Positions 7,810-20,262 of a stretch of 64,000 nt of DNA are shown piece by piece. This DNA is from Bog-473 sp963751335 (GTDB lineage Bacteria; Actinomycetota; Acidimicrobiia; Acidimicrobiales; RAAP-2): NCBI GenBank assembly GCA_963751335.1, contig CAVVUB010000007.1:496001-560000 (forward strand). The letters run 5' to 3'. Each line of letters starts with the position of its first letter. Positions within the stretch are counted from its first letter, which is position 1. Made by a program: the position numbers and the translations under genes. The notes beneath the pieces were generated by a model. The model worked only from the letters and a program-made list of their open reading frames with translations, was not told the DNA's origin and searched no databases.

Positions 7810-9775
7810 GTGGCAGTGAAGGTGGACGAGACATCGGACGGGGCGACGGCCTCCTACGGTGAAGCCGACATCACCATCCTCGAGGGGCTCGAAGCGGTCC
7901 GGAAGCGCCCGGGCATGTACATCGGCTCGACCGGGCCGACCGGCCTGCACCACCTGGTGTGGGAGGTCGTGGACAACTCGGTCGACGAGGCCATGGCCGG
8001 GCCGCGCCACCCGGATCGACGTCACCGTCCTGGCCGACGGAGGGGTCCGGGTGGTCGACGACGGCGCGGGTATTCCGGTCGGGCCCCATCCCAAGAACCC
8101 CAAGGTCTCGACGGCGGAGATCGTCCTCACCACGCTGCACGCCGGCGGCAAGTTCGGCGGCAAGGGCTACCAGGTCTCGGGCGGGCTGCACGGGGTGGGC
8201 ATCTCGGTGGTCAACGCCCTATCGAGCCGCCTCTTGCTCGAGATCGACCGCGACGGCCAGCGCTGGGAGGCCGAGTTCGAGAAGGGCGGCAAGGTCAAGA
8301 AGCACGTGACCCCGGTCGGCCCGGCGCCCAAGGACCGCAGCACCGGTGAGCCCCGCACGGGCACCACCGTGACCTTCTGGCCGGACGCCTCGGTCTTCGA
8401 CGAGACCGAGTTCCGGGCCCAGACCATCGTGGAGCGGCTGCAGATCATGGCCTTCTTGAACAAGGGCCTCGAGATCCGTCTCACCGACGAGCGCACCGAC
8501 CCCGTGACCAAGACGACGTTCAAGTACAGCGGCGGCATCGTCGACTTCGTGAAGTATCTCAACGCCTCGAAGGAAGCGCTCTTCCGCAAGGTGGCCTCTT
8601 TCGAAGCGTCGGAGGAGGCACAAGAGGTAGAAATCGCGTTGCAGTGGAACACGGGCTACCACGAGTCCATCCACTCGTTCGCAAACGGGATCTCCACCAT
8701 CGAGGGCGGCATGCACGTCGAGGGATTCAGCAAGTCGCTGACCAACGTCGTCAACCGCTACGCCCGAGACCGCAACCTCCTCAAGGAGAAGGAGGAGAAC
8801 CTCAAGGGCGAGGACATCCGCGAAGGTCTCACCGCCATCATCTCGGTGCGATTGCGTGACCCCCAGTTCGAGGGTCAGACCAAGGCGAAGCTCGGCAACC
8901 AGTCGATCCGTTCGCTGACCGAGCGCACGACCAACCAGAAGTTGCGGGAGTGGCTCGAGGAGAACCCGCGCGAGGCCAGTCAGATCGTCGCGAAGTCGAC
9001 GCAGGCGGCCCGGGCCCGTATGGCGGCCCAGGGGCGCGGGACCTGACCCGCCGCAAGTCGGCCCTCGACGGGGCGGGCCTGCCCGGGAAGCTGGCCGACT
9101 GCTCGTCGCGCGATCCACGCGAGTCGGAGCTCTTCATCGTGGAGGGCAACTCGGCCGGTGGCTCGGCCAAGGACGCCGCGCAATCCGGTGACGCAGGCCA
9201 TCCTCCCCATCCGGGGCAAGATCCTCAACGTCGAGCGGGCCCGCATCGACAAGATGCTCAAGAACGTCGAGATCCAGGCGCTCATCTCGGCCATCGGTGC
9301 CGGGTTGGCCGAGGAGTTCGACGTCGCGAGGATCCGCTACCACAAGGTCATCCTGCTGGCCGACGCCGACGTGGACGGCAGCCACATCCGCACGCTGCTG
9401 CTCACCTTCTTCTTCCGGCAGATGAAGCCACTGGTCGAGGGAGGCTTCGTCTACGTGGCCCAACCCCCGCTGTACTCGACGCTGGTCGGCAAGGAGAAGC
9501 ACTACCTCAAGGACGACGCGGCCAAGGCCGCCTTCCTCGCCGAGCACCCGGACCACAAGCACGAGTTCAACCGCTTGAAGGGGTTGGGCGAGATGGACTT
9601 CCACGAGCTGCGGGACACGACGATGGATCCGGGCAGGCGTTCTCTGCTCCAGGTGAACGTGGAGCAGGCCGCGCTGGCCGACGAGGTGTGCTCGATCCTC
9701 ATGGGCGACGACGTCGAACTGCGCCGCCACTTCATCCAGACGAATGCCAAAGACGTCCGCTTCCTTGACATCTGA
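7810..9775 (+). CDS. gyrB: DNA gyrase subunit B, interrupted by three apparent 1-base indels
   Basis: GyrB supplies the ATPase and part of the DNA-cleavage core of gyrase. The reading starts at GTG 7810 with the GHKL motif region RKRPGMYIGSTG and VDNSVDEAMAG. It shifts near 8002 (one extra base) to continue ATRIDVTVLADGG. It shifts again near 9031-9034 (one base missing in a G run) from AARARMAAQ to ARDLTRRKSAL. The third shift is near 9175-9178 (one extra base), between GNSAGGSAKD and NPVTQAILPIRGK. TOPRIM motifs (ELFIVEGNSAGGSAK and LADADVDGSHIRTLLL) are intact on either side. Net length fits a normal GyrB of about 650 residues. Since gyrase is essential, errors in this copy of the sequence are more likely than decay. 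Confidence 0.93.
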
Positions 9776-9800
9776 GCGGACAGGCGAGGAGTAGCGAGAC

Positions 9801-12326
<2,526 letters not shown>

Positions 12327-12361
12327 GTGAGTGGCGGGGCCGGCCGGCCGGGCGGTTCCCT

Positions 12362-13042
12362 CTAGAAGAGTTTGATCGAGCCGAGCGGCCAGACCCGCAG
12401 CTCGACCTTGCCGACGATGAGTGACTTGGGGATCGGGCCCCAGTACCGGCTGTCGCACGAGTCGGTGCGGTTGTCACCCATCACGAAGTAGTCGTTGGCG
12501 GGGACCTTGAAGGGCTTGACCAGGCTGTAGGTCGTGCCAGGCGGGCCGGCCGTCGTCACCCCCTGCTCCGACTGGGGCAGCCAGGACTCGTCCAGTTGCT
12601 TGCCATCGACGTAGACGTGGCCGCCGGACAGCGAGATCACGTTGCCGGGCAGGCCGATCACCCGCTTGACCAGGTCGTTGACCTCGGGTCCGCCACAGTT
12701 CTCAGCCGGAGGCCGCGCGAAGACGACGATGTCGCCCCTGTTCACGGAGTGCAGGTCGTAGCTGAGCTTGTTCACGAGGATGCGATCGCCGATCCCCAAC
12801 GTCGGTTCCATCGATCCGGACGGAATGAAGAAGGTCTGGACGACGAAGGCCCGCAGCAACACGGCGACGATCACTGCGACGAGCACGACGATGATTCCCT
12901 CGCGCAGCCAGCGCGACGGCTTCTCGTTCTGGGCTTCCTTGGTCTTTGCCGCCGGCTGCCCCGGCGGGGTCGCACCGGTCTCCGGGCCGCCGGCTGCGGG
13001 CTCGTCGACGACGAGCGCCGGGTCCTGAGAGTCGGGCGTCAC
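12362..13042 (-). CDS. lepB: Signal peptidase I
   Basis: 226 residues from GTG 13042. Type I signal peptidase removes signal peptides outside the membrane. A cytosolic Pro/Glu/Ala-rich stretch precedes one membrane helix (about residues 49-66). Then come the catalytic Ser77 in FIPSGSMEPT and the catalytic Lys126 in NDLVKRVIGLPGN. The box VMGDNRTDSCDSRYWGPI is also conserved. The start is set after the stop of the upstream amidohydrolase gene; longer in-frame starts would overlap it. It ends convergently with gyrA, 35 bases away. Confidence 0.93.
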   Translation of the reverse strand: MTPDSQDPALVVDEPAAGGPETGATPPGQPAAKTKEAQNEKPSRWLREGIIVVLVAVIVAVLLRAFVVQTFFIPSGSMEPTLGIGDRILVNKLSYDLHSVNRGDIVVFARPPAENCGGPEVNDLVKRVIGLPGNVISLSGGHVYVDGKQLDESWLPQSEQGVTTAGPPGTTYSLVKPFKVPANDYFVMGDNRTDSCDSRYWGPIPKSLIVGKVELRVWPLGSIKLF

Positions 13043-13085
13043 CGGAGGCAGGCTAGACGGCGGAGCGGGGGTTCGTGATTCGGGT

Positions 13086-14813
13086 TCAGGCGGGAGTCGG
13101 GACCATCGAGGCGGTGTCGCGCCCCGAGCGGAGCAGACTGCCGGGGACGGCGCCCGTCGAGGCCCCGTCGCGCACCGTCTCCACCCCGTTGACCAGGACC
13201 CGGACCACACCGTGGGATCCGGCATAGAGGCGCGGCGTCTCACCGGGGAGGTCATGGACCAGGCGGGCCGGTTCGGAGGCGACGACCTCGGGGTCGAACA
13301 CCAAGAGGTCGGCCGCGTACCCCTCCTCGACCAGGCCACGGTCGCGCAGGCCGAAGAGCGCGGCGGGCTGCGCCGTCATCATGTGCACCGCCTGCTCGAC
13401 GGGGACCAACTTGCGGCCACGCAGGCAATCGCCGAGGAATGCGGTGGGGTAGTTGGAACCACACATGCGGTCGAGGTGGGCCCCGGCGTCGGAGCCGCCG
13501 ACCATCGCTCGCGGGTCGCTCCAGATGGCAGCACGCATGGACCACGTCGAGTCGTCGCCGTCGTCGGTGTTGGGCCACAACACGGTGCGCAGGTCATCGG
13601 CCAGCACGATGTCGAGCAGGGTGTCGAAGGGCGCGGTGCCGCGCTCCTCGGCGATCTCGGCCACGGTGCGGAACGCGCAGCCCTCGTTGGCGGGGGCGTA
13701 GGTGTCGCCGATGACATAGGTGCCCCAGCGGGCCAGCCCGCGGAAGACGCCGGCCTCTTTGCTGTGGGCCAGCTCGTCGAGTTGGACGCGCACGACCGGG
13801 TCGGCCAGTTTCTGCATGCGTTCGGCCTGCGGCAGACCCATCACGTCGCCCCAGCCCGGGATGAGGAAGAGCGCGCAGTGGGTGCGAAAGCTCATGTTCA
13901 TGGGGACCAGCGTCGGCATGGTCAGGGCGACGATGCGGCCGCCGGCGGCTGCGGCGGCGGACGAGGCCGAGAGTTGGTGCTCGATCCGCTCACCCGAACG
14001 TGCGTCGACCGTGAGCACGTTCCAGTTGAGCGGCCGCTGGGCGGTGACGCTCATGGTGGTCATGAGGTCGATCTCCTCGGGGCTGAACGAGTCGAGGCAC
14101 CCGTTGGTGATGTACTCGAGCGTGGTGCCCTCGTGGGCCGCCACTTCCTCGCAGAAGGCCAGCATCTCGCGGCGATCGGCATGGCGCGAGCTGATCGGCC
14201 GGCCGTCCCCGTCGGAGTGCGTGCGCGACTGGGAGGAGGAGAACCCGAGCCCCCCGGCCTCGAGCGACTCGCCCAACAGGGCGCGCATGGCCTCGATCTC
14301 CTCGTCGGTGGCCACCTCCTCGCCCCGGGCCGCGCCCATGACCTTGCGGCGCAGGGCGCAATGCCCGACGAGGAAGCCCGCGTTGACGCCGAGGTTCCCC
14401 TCGAGTGCGTCGAGATACTCGGCGAAGCTGGACCAGGTCCAGGGCACGCCGTGCTCGAGGGCCGCCAACGGCATGCCCTCCACCTTCGCCATCATGCGAC
14501 GGATGTAGTCGGCGTCCTCGGCATTGATCGGGGCCAGGGTGAACCCGCAGTTCCCGCCGATCACGGTGGTCACGCCGTGGACGTTGGACGGTGAGGCCGA
14601 GGGGTCCCAGAACAGCTGGGCGTCGTAGTGCGTGTGGGGATCGACGACGCCGGGGGCCACCATCAGACCGGTGGCGTCGAACTCGACCTGGGCCGCTTCG
14701 TCCACCTGTCCGACGGCCACGATGCGGCCCTCGCGGATGCCGACGTCAGCCCGGCGGGCCGGGCCGCCCGTGCCGTCGATGAGCGTGCCGGAACGGATGG
14801 CGTAATCGAGCAT
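13086..14813 (-). CDS. N-acyl-D-amino-acid deacylase-like amidohydrolase
   Basis: 575 residues from ATG 14813, with GGAGG 6 bases upstream. This is an amidohydrolase-superfamily enzyme of the D-aminoacylase type (Amidohydro_3). It shows the metal motif DPHTHYDAQLFWD, the GHCALR segment and GGSDAGAHLDRM, where the Asp is the catalytic residue. The C-terminus DRGLVEEGYAADLLVFDP is the usual small beta-sandwich domain. Likely substrates are N-acyl amino acids or related amides; the precise one cannot be told. It lies 43 bases upstream of lepB on the same strand. Confidence 0.88.
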   Translation of the reverse strand: MLDYAIRSGTLIDGTGGPARRADVGIREGRIVAVGQVDEAAQVEFDATGLMVAPGVVDPHTHYDAQLFWDPSASPSNVHGVTTVIGGNCGFTLAPINAEDADYIRRMMAKVEGMPLAALEHGVPWTWSSFAEYLDALEGNLGVNAGFLVGHCALRRKVMGAARGEEVATDEEIEAMRALLGESLEAGGLGFSSSQSRTHSDGDGRPISSRHADRREMLAFCEEVAAHEGTTLEYITNGCLDSFSPEEIDLMTTMSVTAQRPLNWNVLTVDARSGERIEHQLSASSAAAAAGGRIVALTMPTLVPMNMSFRTHCALFLIPGWGDVMGLPQAERMQKLADPVVRVQLDELAHSKEAGVFRGLARWGTYVIGDTYAPANEGCAFRTVAEIAEERGTAPFDTLLDIVLADDLRTVLWPNTDDGDDSTWSMRAAIWSDPRAMVGGSDAGAHLDRMCGSNYPTAFLGDCLRGRKLVPVEQAVHMMTAQPAALFGLRDRGLVEEGYAADLLVFDPEVVASEPARLVHDLPGETPRLYAGSHGVVRVLVNGVETVRDGASTGAVPGSLLRSGRDTASMVPTPA

Positions 14814-15305
14814 GGAACCTCCGGGGGCGAACGCCGTGCCCCGGGGGCTGCGGCGCCGAATCTGACGGAGCGTCAGCTTAGTGTTCGGCTTCTCGGGTCC
14901 CGAAGTGCCAGCTGAATGCCCACCTCGGCGCCGTTGGACGCGGCGGCCAGGCCGTGGCGGGGGGAGGCCGCCAAAACGCCGCCGGGCGCCACCGATTGGC
15001 TGCTGCGCCCCGGGGGGATCGGACGGAATCGCCGGGGATCGGAGGATCGGAGCGCAAATGGGCATTGCAGGACCGGAAGAACGAAAGCCGTCCGCACGGG
15101 TGGCATCCGTTTCCCACACCCCGGTTCAGGTCTGTGGACAACCGGGTCCTACCTGTCGAACGCCGGTGTGCGTGGCGATTCGTCCCCAACTCATCCACAG
15201 CCTGTGCCCGAGACCGTCCCCACCCAGGGGGCTTTCGCCGGGTCTCGCCGCGTGCTTTGCTCTGGGCATGCTCGCTGTCGCTCCCCCCGACCCCTGGGAG
15301 CGGGG
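14814..15305. promoter_or_regulatory. Intergenic region with DnaA-box-like sites
   Basis: No gene is supported in these ~490 bases. It holds an exact actinobacterial DnaA box, TTGTCCACA (reverse strand, 15133-15141), and TCATCCACA (15191-15199), one base from TTATCCACA. CGTCCCCAA (15181-15189) is a weak neighbour. The exact match is better than any site in the dnaA–dnaN gap. The region must also hold promoters for the divergent amidohydrolase and dcd genes. Confidence 0.55.
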
Positions 15306-16445
15306 GTGCTGAATCTGGCGCCGAGCTCGGAGGGGGTGCTGCCCGGGCAGCACCTCGAGCGAGCGATCCGGGCCGGCTACATCCACGCCGGGCGGTTCAA
15401 GATCCCCGAATCGAACATCCAGCCGGCCAGCCTCGACCTACGCCTGGGCGAGCGGGCGCTGCGCATCCGCTGCAGCTTCTTGCCGGGGAACGACTCGGTC
15501 GAGCGCAAGCTCAAGGACTACGTCCTCGACGAGATCGACCTGCGTGGCGCCGGGGCCATGCTCGAGGCCCGTTGCCCCTACCTGATCGAGCTCAAGGAAC
15601 AGCTGGACCTGCCGGCCGGGCTGCGGGGCAAGGCCAATCCCAAGAGCTCGACCGGCCGCATCGACGTCTTCACCCGTGTCATCACCGACGACAGCGACCG
15701 CTTCGACGAGGTGGCACCCGGTTACAGCGGCCCGCTCTACCTCGAAGTGGTGCCCCTCTCGTTCGCCGTGCGCGTCCGCGAGGACCTGACGCTGAACCAG
15801 TTGCGGCTGGCCGTCGGCAGGCCCTGGCTCACCGACGACGACGTTCGCCGCGCCCACCTCGAACTGCCGATGCTGTTCCGGGACGGTGCGCCCGTCCCGG
15901 TCGACGACCTCGTCCTGTCCGACGGTCTCTTCCTCGGGCTGGACCTGCGCGGTGACGACCGGGGCCAGGTGGGATACAGCACCCGGGACAGCGCGCCGCT
16001 TCTCGACCTGACCTCGGGGAGCGAGACCGATCCGCGCCCGTTCTGGGATCCGGTGATCCGCGAGGACGGTGACCGGCTCGTGCTCTCACCCAAGCGCTTC
16101 TACCTGCTGATGTCCGACGAGGCCGTGTGCATCCCGCCGAATCTGGCCGCCGAGATGACCGCCTACGACCCCACGAGCGGAGAGTTGCGCACCCACTACG
16201 CCGGCTTTTTCGATCCCGGGTTCGGCTACGACCCGGCGGGCTCGTTCCGCGGCTCGCGCGCCGCGTTGGAAGTACGGGCTCACGACGTGCCCTTCATGGT
16301 GGAGAACGGGCAAGCGGTCTGCAAGCTCACCTTCGAGCGGATGCTCGAGGAACCCGTCGCGCTCTACGGCACCGGCATCGGATCCTCGTACCAGCAGCAG
16401 GAAGAGACGCTCAGCCGCTACTTCCGCCGCGCCGCCGCGCTGTAA
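15306..16445 (+). CDS. dcd: Two-domain dCTP deaminase (dUTPase fold)
   Basis: 379 residues from GTG 15306, with GGGAG 5 bases upstream. It matches the long 2'-deoxycytidine 5'-triphosphate deaminase family (about 370 residues) in which the dUTPase-like fold is duplicated. The N-terminal half has NIQPASLDLRLGE, then KANPKSSTGRIDVFTRVITD; the C-terminal half has AVCIPPNLAAEM, HYAGFFDPGFGYDP and FMVENGQAVCKL. The reaction supplies dUTP for thymidylate synthesis. The frame is open upstream to 14916, but codons there look non-coding and cover the DnaA-box region. Confidence 0.88.
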   Translation: MLNLAPSSEGVLPGQHLERAIRAGYIHAGRFKIPESNIQPASLDLRLGERALRIRCSFLPGNDSVERKLKDYVLDEIDLRGAGAMLEARCPYLIELKEQLDLPAGLRGKANPKSSTGRIDVFTRVITDDSDRFDEVAPGYSGPLYLEVVPLSFAVRVREDLTLNQLRLAVGRPWLTDDDVRRAHLELPMLFRDGAPVPVDDLVLSDGLFLGLDLRGDDRGQVGYSTRDSAPLLDLTSGSETDPRPFWDPVIREDGDRLVLSPKRFYLLMSDEAVCIPPNLAAEMTAYDPTSGELRTHYAGFFDPGFGYDPAGSFRGSRAALEVRAHDVPFMVENGQAVCKLTFERMLEEPVALYGTGIGSSYQQQEETLSRYFRRAAAL

Positions 16446-16804
16446 CGGAGGCGCCTCTGTGGCGCGCCGCGGCCGGGGCGCATCGCGTCATCGCGACGTC
16501 CGGCCATCACGCCAGCTCGAGCACCTCGATCCCGACAACAGTTCAACAAATACGCGCTGGAGTCATGCCGCACCGCATCCACCTGCGCTCGCATGAATGG
16601 TGCGCATGGTGGCGGTGCTTTCAAAGATTCCTGAAGAGAAAAACGAGGGCGCCAGCGATTTTGCGGTGATTTCGACAGACCTGGCAGTGGATCGTTCCGC
16701 TGGGCGAACCATCCCTATAGATTGGTGATGGCGGTTGCGTGGATTCCGGGTGTTACGGTCCCGGCGCAGAGCCCGTTACAAGACGCCGATCCACTGGAGG
16801 GGGG
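16446..16804. other. Intergenic region, no gene seen
   Basis: No supported reading frame. A 10-base palindrome GAGGCGCCTC begins right after the dcd stop and could contribute to termination. TATAGATT near 16714 is a possible -10 for the next gene. GGAGGGGGG ends just before the ATG at 16805 and is its ribosome-binding site. Confidence 0.3.
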
Positions 16805-17541
16805 ATGCAGCGTTCGAAGCCCGACAGGGCACAAGATGTCGATGCGCAGACCACCCTGGAAGACGTGTTTGCGTCGAGGAATTTCGGCAAGCAGCTTCCG
16901 GACCCCTTGGGACTTCTCCCGGGTTCTGCAATGGCCGATGCCGTGGGTCCGAGAGCAGCCGGGATCGTCAGGAACCGTTTCATCGCCACCGTGAGCGTCG
17001 CGGCCGCCGTGCTCTCGCTCGCCGTGGTGGGCGTGAGCACGGGGACGGTCAAGGCGCCCACGCTCAGCGCGCGCAGAACGCCGGGACGCCGGGTCCGTTG
17101 AATCCCAACTTCTCCAACCCCGCCGTGAGCGGCTCGGGCACGGCCACCGGCAACGGCGGCGGCTCTGTCGGCACGCCCGCGCCGCAGTCGACGAGCCCGT
17201 CGCCCGCAAACGTGCTCCTCTCGACGACGCCCCGCGGTGCGAACGTCACCGTGGCCAACGTTTCGCCGAGCAGCAGCAAGCCCAGCACCGCACCGGCGCC
17301 GGCCGCTCCGACGGCGAAGGCGCCCGCCACGGTGACCACCGCCCCGCCGCCCGCCCCGCCCATCACCACCACGACGACGCCGCCGCCCATCACCACCACG
17401 ACCACCACGACCCCGCCCCAGGGCGGTGGCGGCAGCGAGGGCGACTCGCATCGCCCACAGTGGCCGCCTTGGGGGAACAACGGACCTGCCACCAACTGCG
17501 ACAGCGCGTCCGACGGCCACGTCGTCGCGACCTGCCCCTGA
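16805..17541 (+). CDS. Single-pass surface protein with Pro/Thr-rich stalk, one frameshift
   Basis: Not recognised as a named family. It starts at ATG 16805 with a very strong ribosome-binding site. A cytosolic segment of about 58 residues is followed by one membrane helix (FIATVSVAAAVLSLAVVGVS). Outside is a Gly/Ser/Pro region, then repeated PPPAPPITTTTT-type blocks, ending HVVATCP. The first frame (to about 17068) and the second (QNAGTPGPLNPNFSNP onward) must be joined by a shift in the GCGCGCG run at 17067-17074. Two cysteines near the end (NCDSAS and ATCP) could form a disulfide. Probably a surface-exposed or wall-spanning protein; function unknown. Confidence 0.6.
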
Positions 17542-17636
17542 GCCGAGCTCGCTGAGCCGGGCCGGGCTGGCGGAGGCCAAGGGCTGGTAAGCATGAGCCA
17601 CCGCCGGACCGTCGCCGGCGACGAGCGAGGTCAGCC

Positions 17637-18617
17637 ATGAACTACACGAACTTGGGCACGTCCGGTCTGCGCGTTTCGAGGATCTGCCTCGGCATGATGG
17701 GTTTCGGGAGCGGGAGCGACCGCCCTTGGGTGATCGACGAGGACGCGGCCGACCCGATTGTGAAGGCCGCGGTCGAGGGCGGCGTCACCTTCTTCGACAC
17801 CGCCGACACCTACTCGGCGGGGGCGAGCGAAGTGGCCACGGGCAAGCTGGTCCCGAAGTACCTGAGCCGCGACGAGGCGGTCGTGGCCACCAAGGTCTTC
17901 ATGCCCGTCACCCCGGGCGAGAACGGCGGTGGCCTCGGGCGCAAGCACGTGCTTTCGGGCATCGACGCTTCGCTCCGCCGCTTGAACATGGACTACGTCG
18001 ACCTCTACCAGATCCACCGCTGGGACCCTCGGACGCCCATCGAGGAGACGATGGAGGCACTCAACGACGTGGTGCGGGCCGGCAAGGCCCGCTACATCGG
18101 AGCCAGCTCCATGTTCGCGTGGCAGTTCGCCAAGGCCCAGCACACCGCCGAGCGCAACGGCTGGGCCCGCTTCGTCTCCATGCAGAACCACTACAACCTC
18201 ATCTATCGCGAGGAGGAGCGCGAGATGATCCCGCTCTGTCTCGACCAGGGCGTGGGTTGTATCCCGTGGAGCCCACTCGCTCGGGGCGTGCTGGCCGGTA
18301 CCCGCACCCGCAGCGGCGATCGCCACACGACGCGCTCGAGCACCGACTCCTTCACCGACTACCTCTACGCGCAGCCCACCGACTTCGACGTGGTCGACGC
18401 GGTCGACGGGGTGGCCAAGGCACGCGGCGTGCCCTCGGCCCAGGTTGCCCTGGCCTGGCTGCTGCACAAGGCCGGCGTCACCGCCCCCATCGTCGGCTCG
18501 ACCAAGGAACGGCACCTACGCGACGCCTTGGTCGCCGAGGAGTTGACGCTCGGCGACGACGAGGTCGAGGCGCTCGAGAAGCCGTACGTGGCCCACCCGG
18601 TGCTCGGCCACTTCTAG
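17637..18617 (+). CDS. Aldo/keto reductase
   Basis: 326 residues. NAD(P)H-dependent TIM-barrel oxidoreductase. The catalytic tetrad is visible: Asp and Tyr in DTADTYSAG, Lys in VVATKVF and His in YQIHRWD. The cofactor end PIVGSTKERHL is also typical. It resembles the YajO/Gfo-like bacterial aldo/keto reductases with a 326-residue length. Substrate unknown. The acyl-CoA synthetase follows after 97 bases on the same strand. Confidence 0.92.
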   Translation: MNYTNLGTSGLRVSRICLGMMGFGSGSDRPWVIDEDAADPIVKAAVEGGVTFFDTADTYSAGASEVATGKLVPKYLSRDEAVVATKVFMPVTPGENGGGLGRKHVLSGIDASLRRLNMDYVDLYQIHRWDPRTPIEETMEALNDVVRAGKARYIGASSMFAWQFAKAQHTAERNGWARFVSMQNHYNLIYREEEREMIPLCLDQGVGCIPWSPLARGVLAGTRTRSGDRHTTRSSTDSFTDYLYAQPTDFDVVDAVDGVAKARGVPSAQVALAWLLHKAGVTAPIVGSTKERHLRDALVAEELTLGDDEVEALEKPYVAHPVLGHF

Positions 18618-18714
18618 TCCCGAGAGGGTCCGCTAGGGTCCGGCGAGTGGTCCCGGGGGGACCCGGTCGGCGAGACCGACGACAGACCGACGACAGATCG
18701 AGATCGGGGGGCGC

Positions 18715-20262
18715 ATGCGTGTCGCGCTGACGGTGGCGGACTTCCTCGACCGGGCCGCGCTGGTCTACGGTCATCGGCCGGCCGTGGTGGACGAGCCTGA
18801 CGTGCCGGGTTCGCTGGGCACGGCGAGCTACGCCGAACTCGAGGCGCGGGCGAGGGGCGTGGCCCTGGCCCTCGACGACATGGGCGTGGGCCACGGCGAG
18901 CGAGTGGCCATCGTGAGTCCCAACTCGGGCCGCTTCCTGACGTCCTTCTTCGGGGTCAGCGGTTACGGCCGCATCCTCGTGCCCATCAACTTCCGCCTCA
19001 CCGCGGACGAGATCGCGTACATCGTCGAGCACTCCGGGGCGTCCGTCCTCCTGTACGACCCGGATCTGGCCGGCGAGGTGGACACCATCAAGGTGGCGCA
19101 TCGCATCGCGCTCGACGGGGTCGAGGACGCCGCGTTGTTCGCGCCCGCGCCCGACGGCGCCGAGCCCGAGCCGTGGACGGCCGACGAGGACGCCGCCTGC
19201 TCGGTCAACTACACGTCGGGCACGACGGCGCGTCCCAAAGGCGTGCAGCTGACCCAGCGCAACTGCTGGCTCAACGCGGCGACGTTCGGCTGGCACACCG
19301 GGGTGAGCGACCGCGACGTGCTGCTGCACACGCTGCCGATGTTCCACTGCAATGGCTGGGGAATGCCGTACGCCGTGACGGGCATGGGGGGCACCCACAT
19401 CGTGCTGCGCAAGGTGGACGGTGAGGAGATCCTGAGCCGGATCGAGCGGCACGGGGTCACGCTGCTCTGCGGCGCGCCGGCCGTGGTGGCCGCCGTCCTG
19501 GCCGCCGCCGAGGCCCGCCGGGAGGCCGGGCGCGAGCTGCCGGGGCAGGGCACGGTGCGCATCGTGGTGGCGGGGGCGCCGCCGCCGTCGAAGACCGTCG
19601 AGCGGGTGGAGACCGAGCTGGGATGGGAGTTCATCCAGATCTACGGCCTCACCGAGACGTCGCCGCTGCTCACGATCAACCGGGCCCCGGCCGAGTGGGA
19701 CGAGCTGAGCGCGTCCGAGCGCTCGGTCCTCCTCGGTCGGGCCGGAGCGCCCGCCGTTGGCGTACGCATCGCCGTCGACGACGAGGGCGAGGTGCTGGCC
19801 CGGTCCAATCACGTCTTCGCCGGCTACTGGGAGCAGCCGGTCGAGACCGAGGCCGCGTTGGAGGGCGGGTGGTTCCACACGGGCGACGGCGGGTATCTCG
19901 ACGGCGCCTACGTCGTCATCTCGGACCGCAAGAAGGACGTCATCATCACCGGCGGCGAGAACGTCTCGTCCATCGAGGTCGAGGACTGCCTCTATCAGCA
20001 CGCCGCCGTGTCCGAGGTGGCGGTCATCGGCGTGCCCGACGAGCGGTGGGGCGAGACGGTCAAGGCGCTCGTCGTGGTGCGCCCGGGCGAGGCGGTCGAC
20101 GAGAACGAGCTCATCGCGCACTGCCGCGCCCGCATGGCGCACTTCAAGGCGCCGCGGTCCGTCGAGTTCCGGGCGGCGCTCGACCGCACGGCGACCGGAA
20201 AGCTCCAGAAGTACAAGTTGCGCCAGCCCTACTGGGCCGGGCACGAGCGCGGGATCAACTAG
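18715..20262 (+). CDS. Acyl-CoA synthetase (AMP-dependent ligase)
   Basis: 515 residues. ANL-superfamily enzyme that adenylates a carboxylate and makes its CoA thioester. Motifs are the P-loop-like YTSGTTARPKGVQ, IYGLTETSPLLT, the hinge ISDRKKDVIITGGENV and the C-terminal catalytic Lys in TGKLQKYKLR. The HTLPMFHCNGWG segment is common in the medium-chain/FadD-like subgroup. Chain length preference cannot be told. It ends convergently with rnd, overlapping it by 8 bases. Confidence 0.92.
   Translation: MRVALTVADFLDRAALVYGHRPAVVDEPDVPGSLGTASYAELEARARGVALALDDMGVGHGERVAIVSPNSGRFLTSFFGVSGYGRILVPINFRLTADEIAYIVEHSGASVLLYDPDLAGEVDTIKVAHRIALDGVEDAALFAPAPDGAEPEPWTADEDAACSVNYTSGTTARPKGVQLTQRNCWLNAATFGWHTGVSDRDVLLHTLPMFHCNGWGMPYAVTGMGGTHIVLRKVDGEEILSRIERHGVTLLCGAPAVVAAVLAAAEARREAGRELPGQGTVRIVVAGAPPPSKTVERVETELGWEFIQIYGLTETSPLLTINRAPAEWDELSASERSVLLGRAGAPAVGVRIAVDDEGEVLARSNHVFAGYWEQPVETEAALEGGWFHTGDGGYLDGAYVVISDRKKDVIITGGENVSSIEVEDCLYQHAAVSEVAVIGVPDERWGETVKALVVVRPGEAVDENELIAHCRARMAHFKAPRSVEFRAALDRTATGKLQKYKLRQPYWAGHERGIN

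Noticed and set aside
7810..9775. gyrB as a true pseudogene
   Set aside because: All motifs are intact, the gene is essential, and similar single-base breaks occur in unrelated genes across the window.
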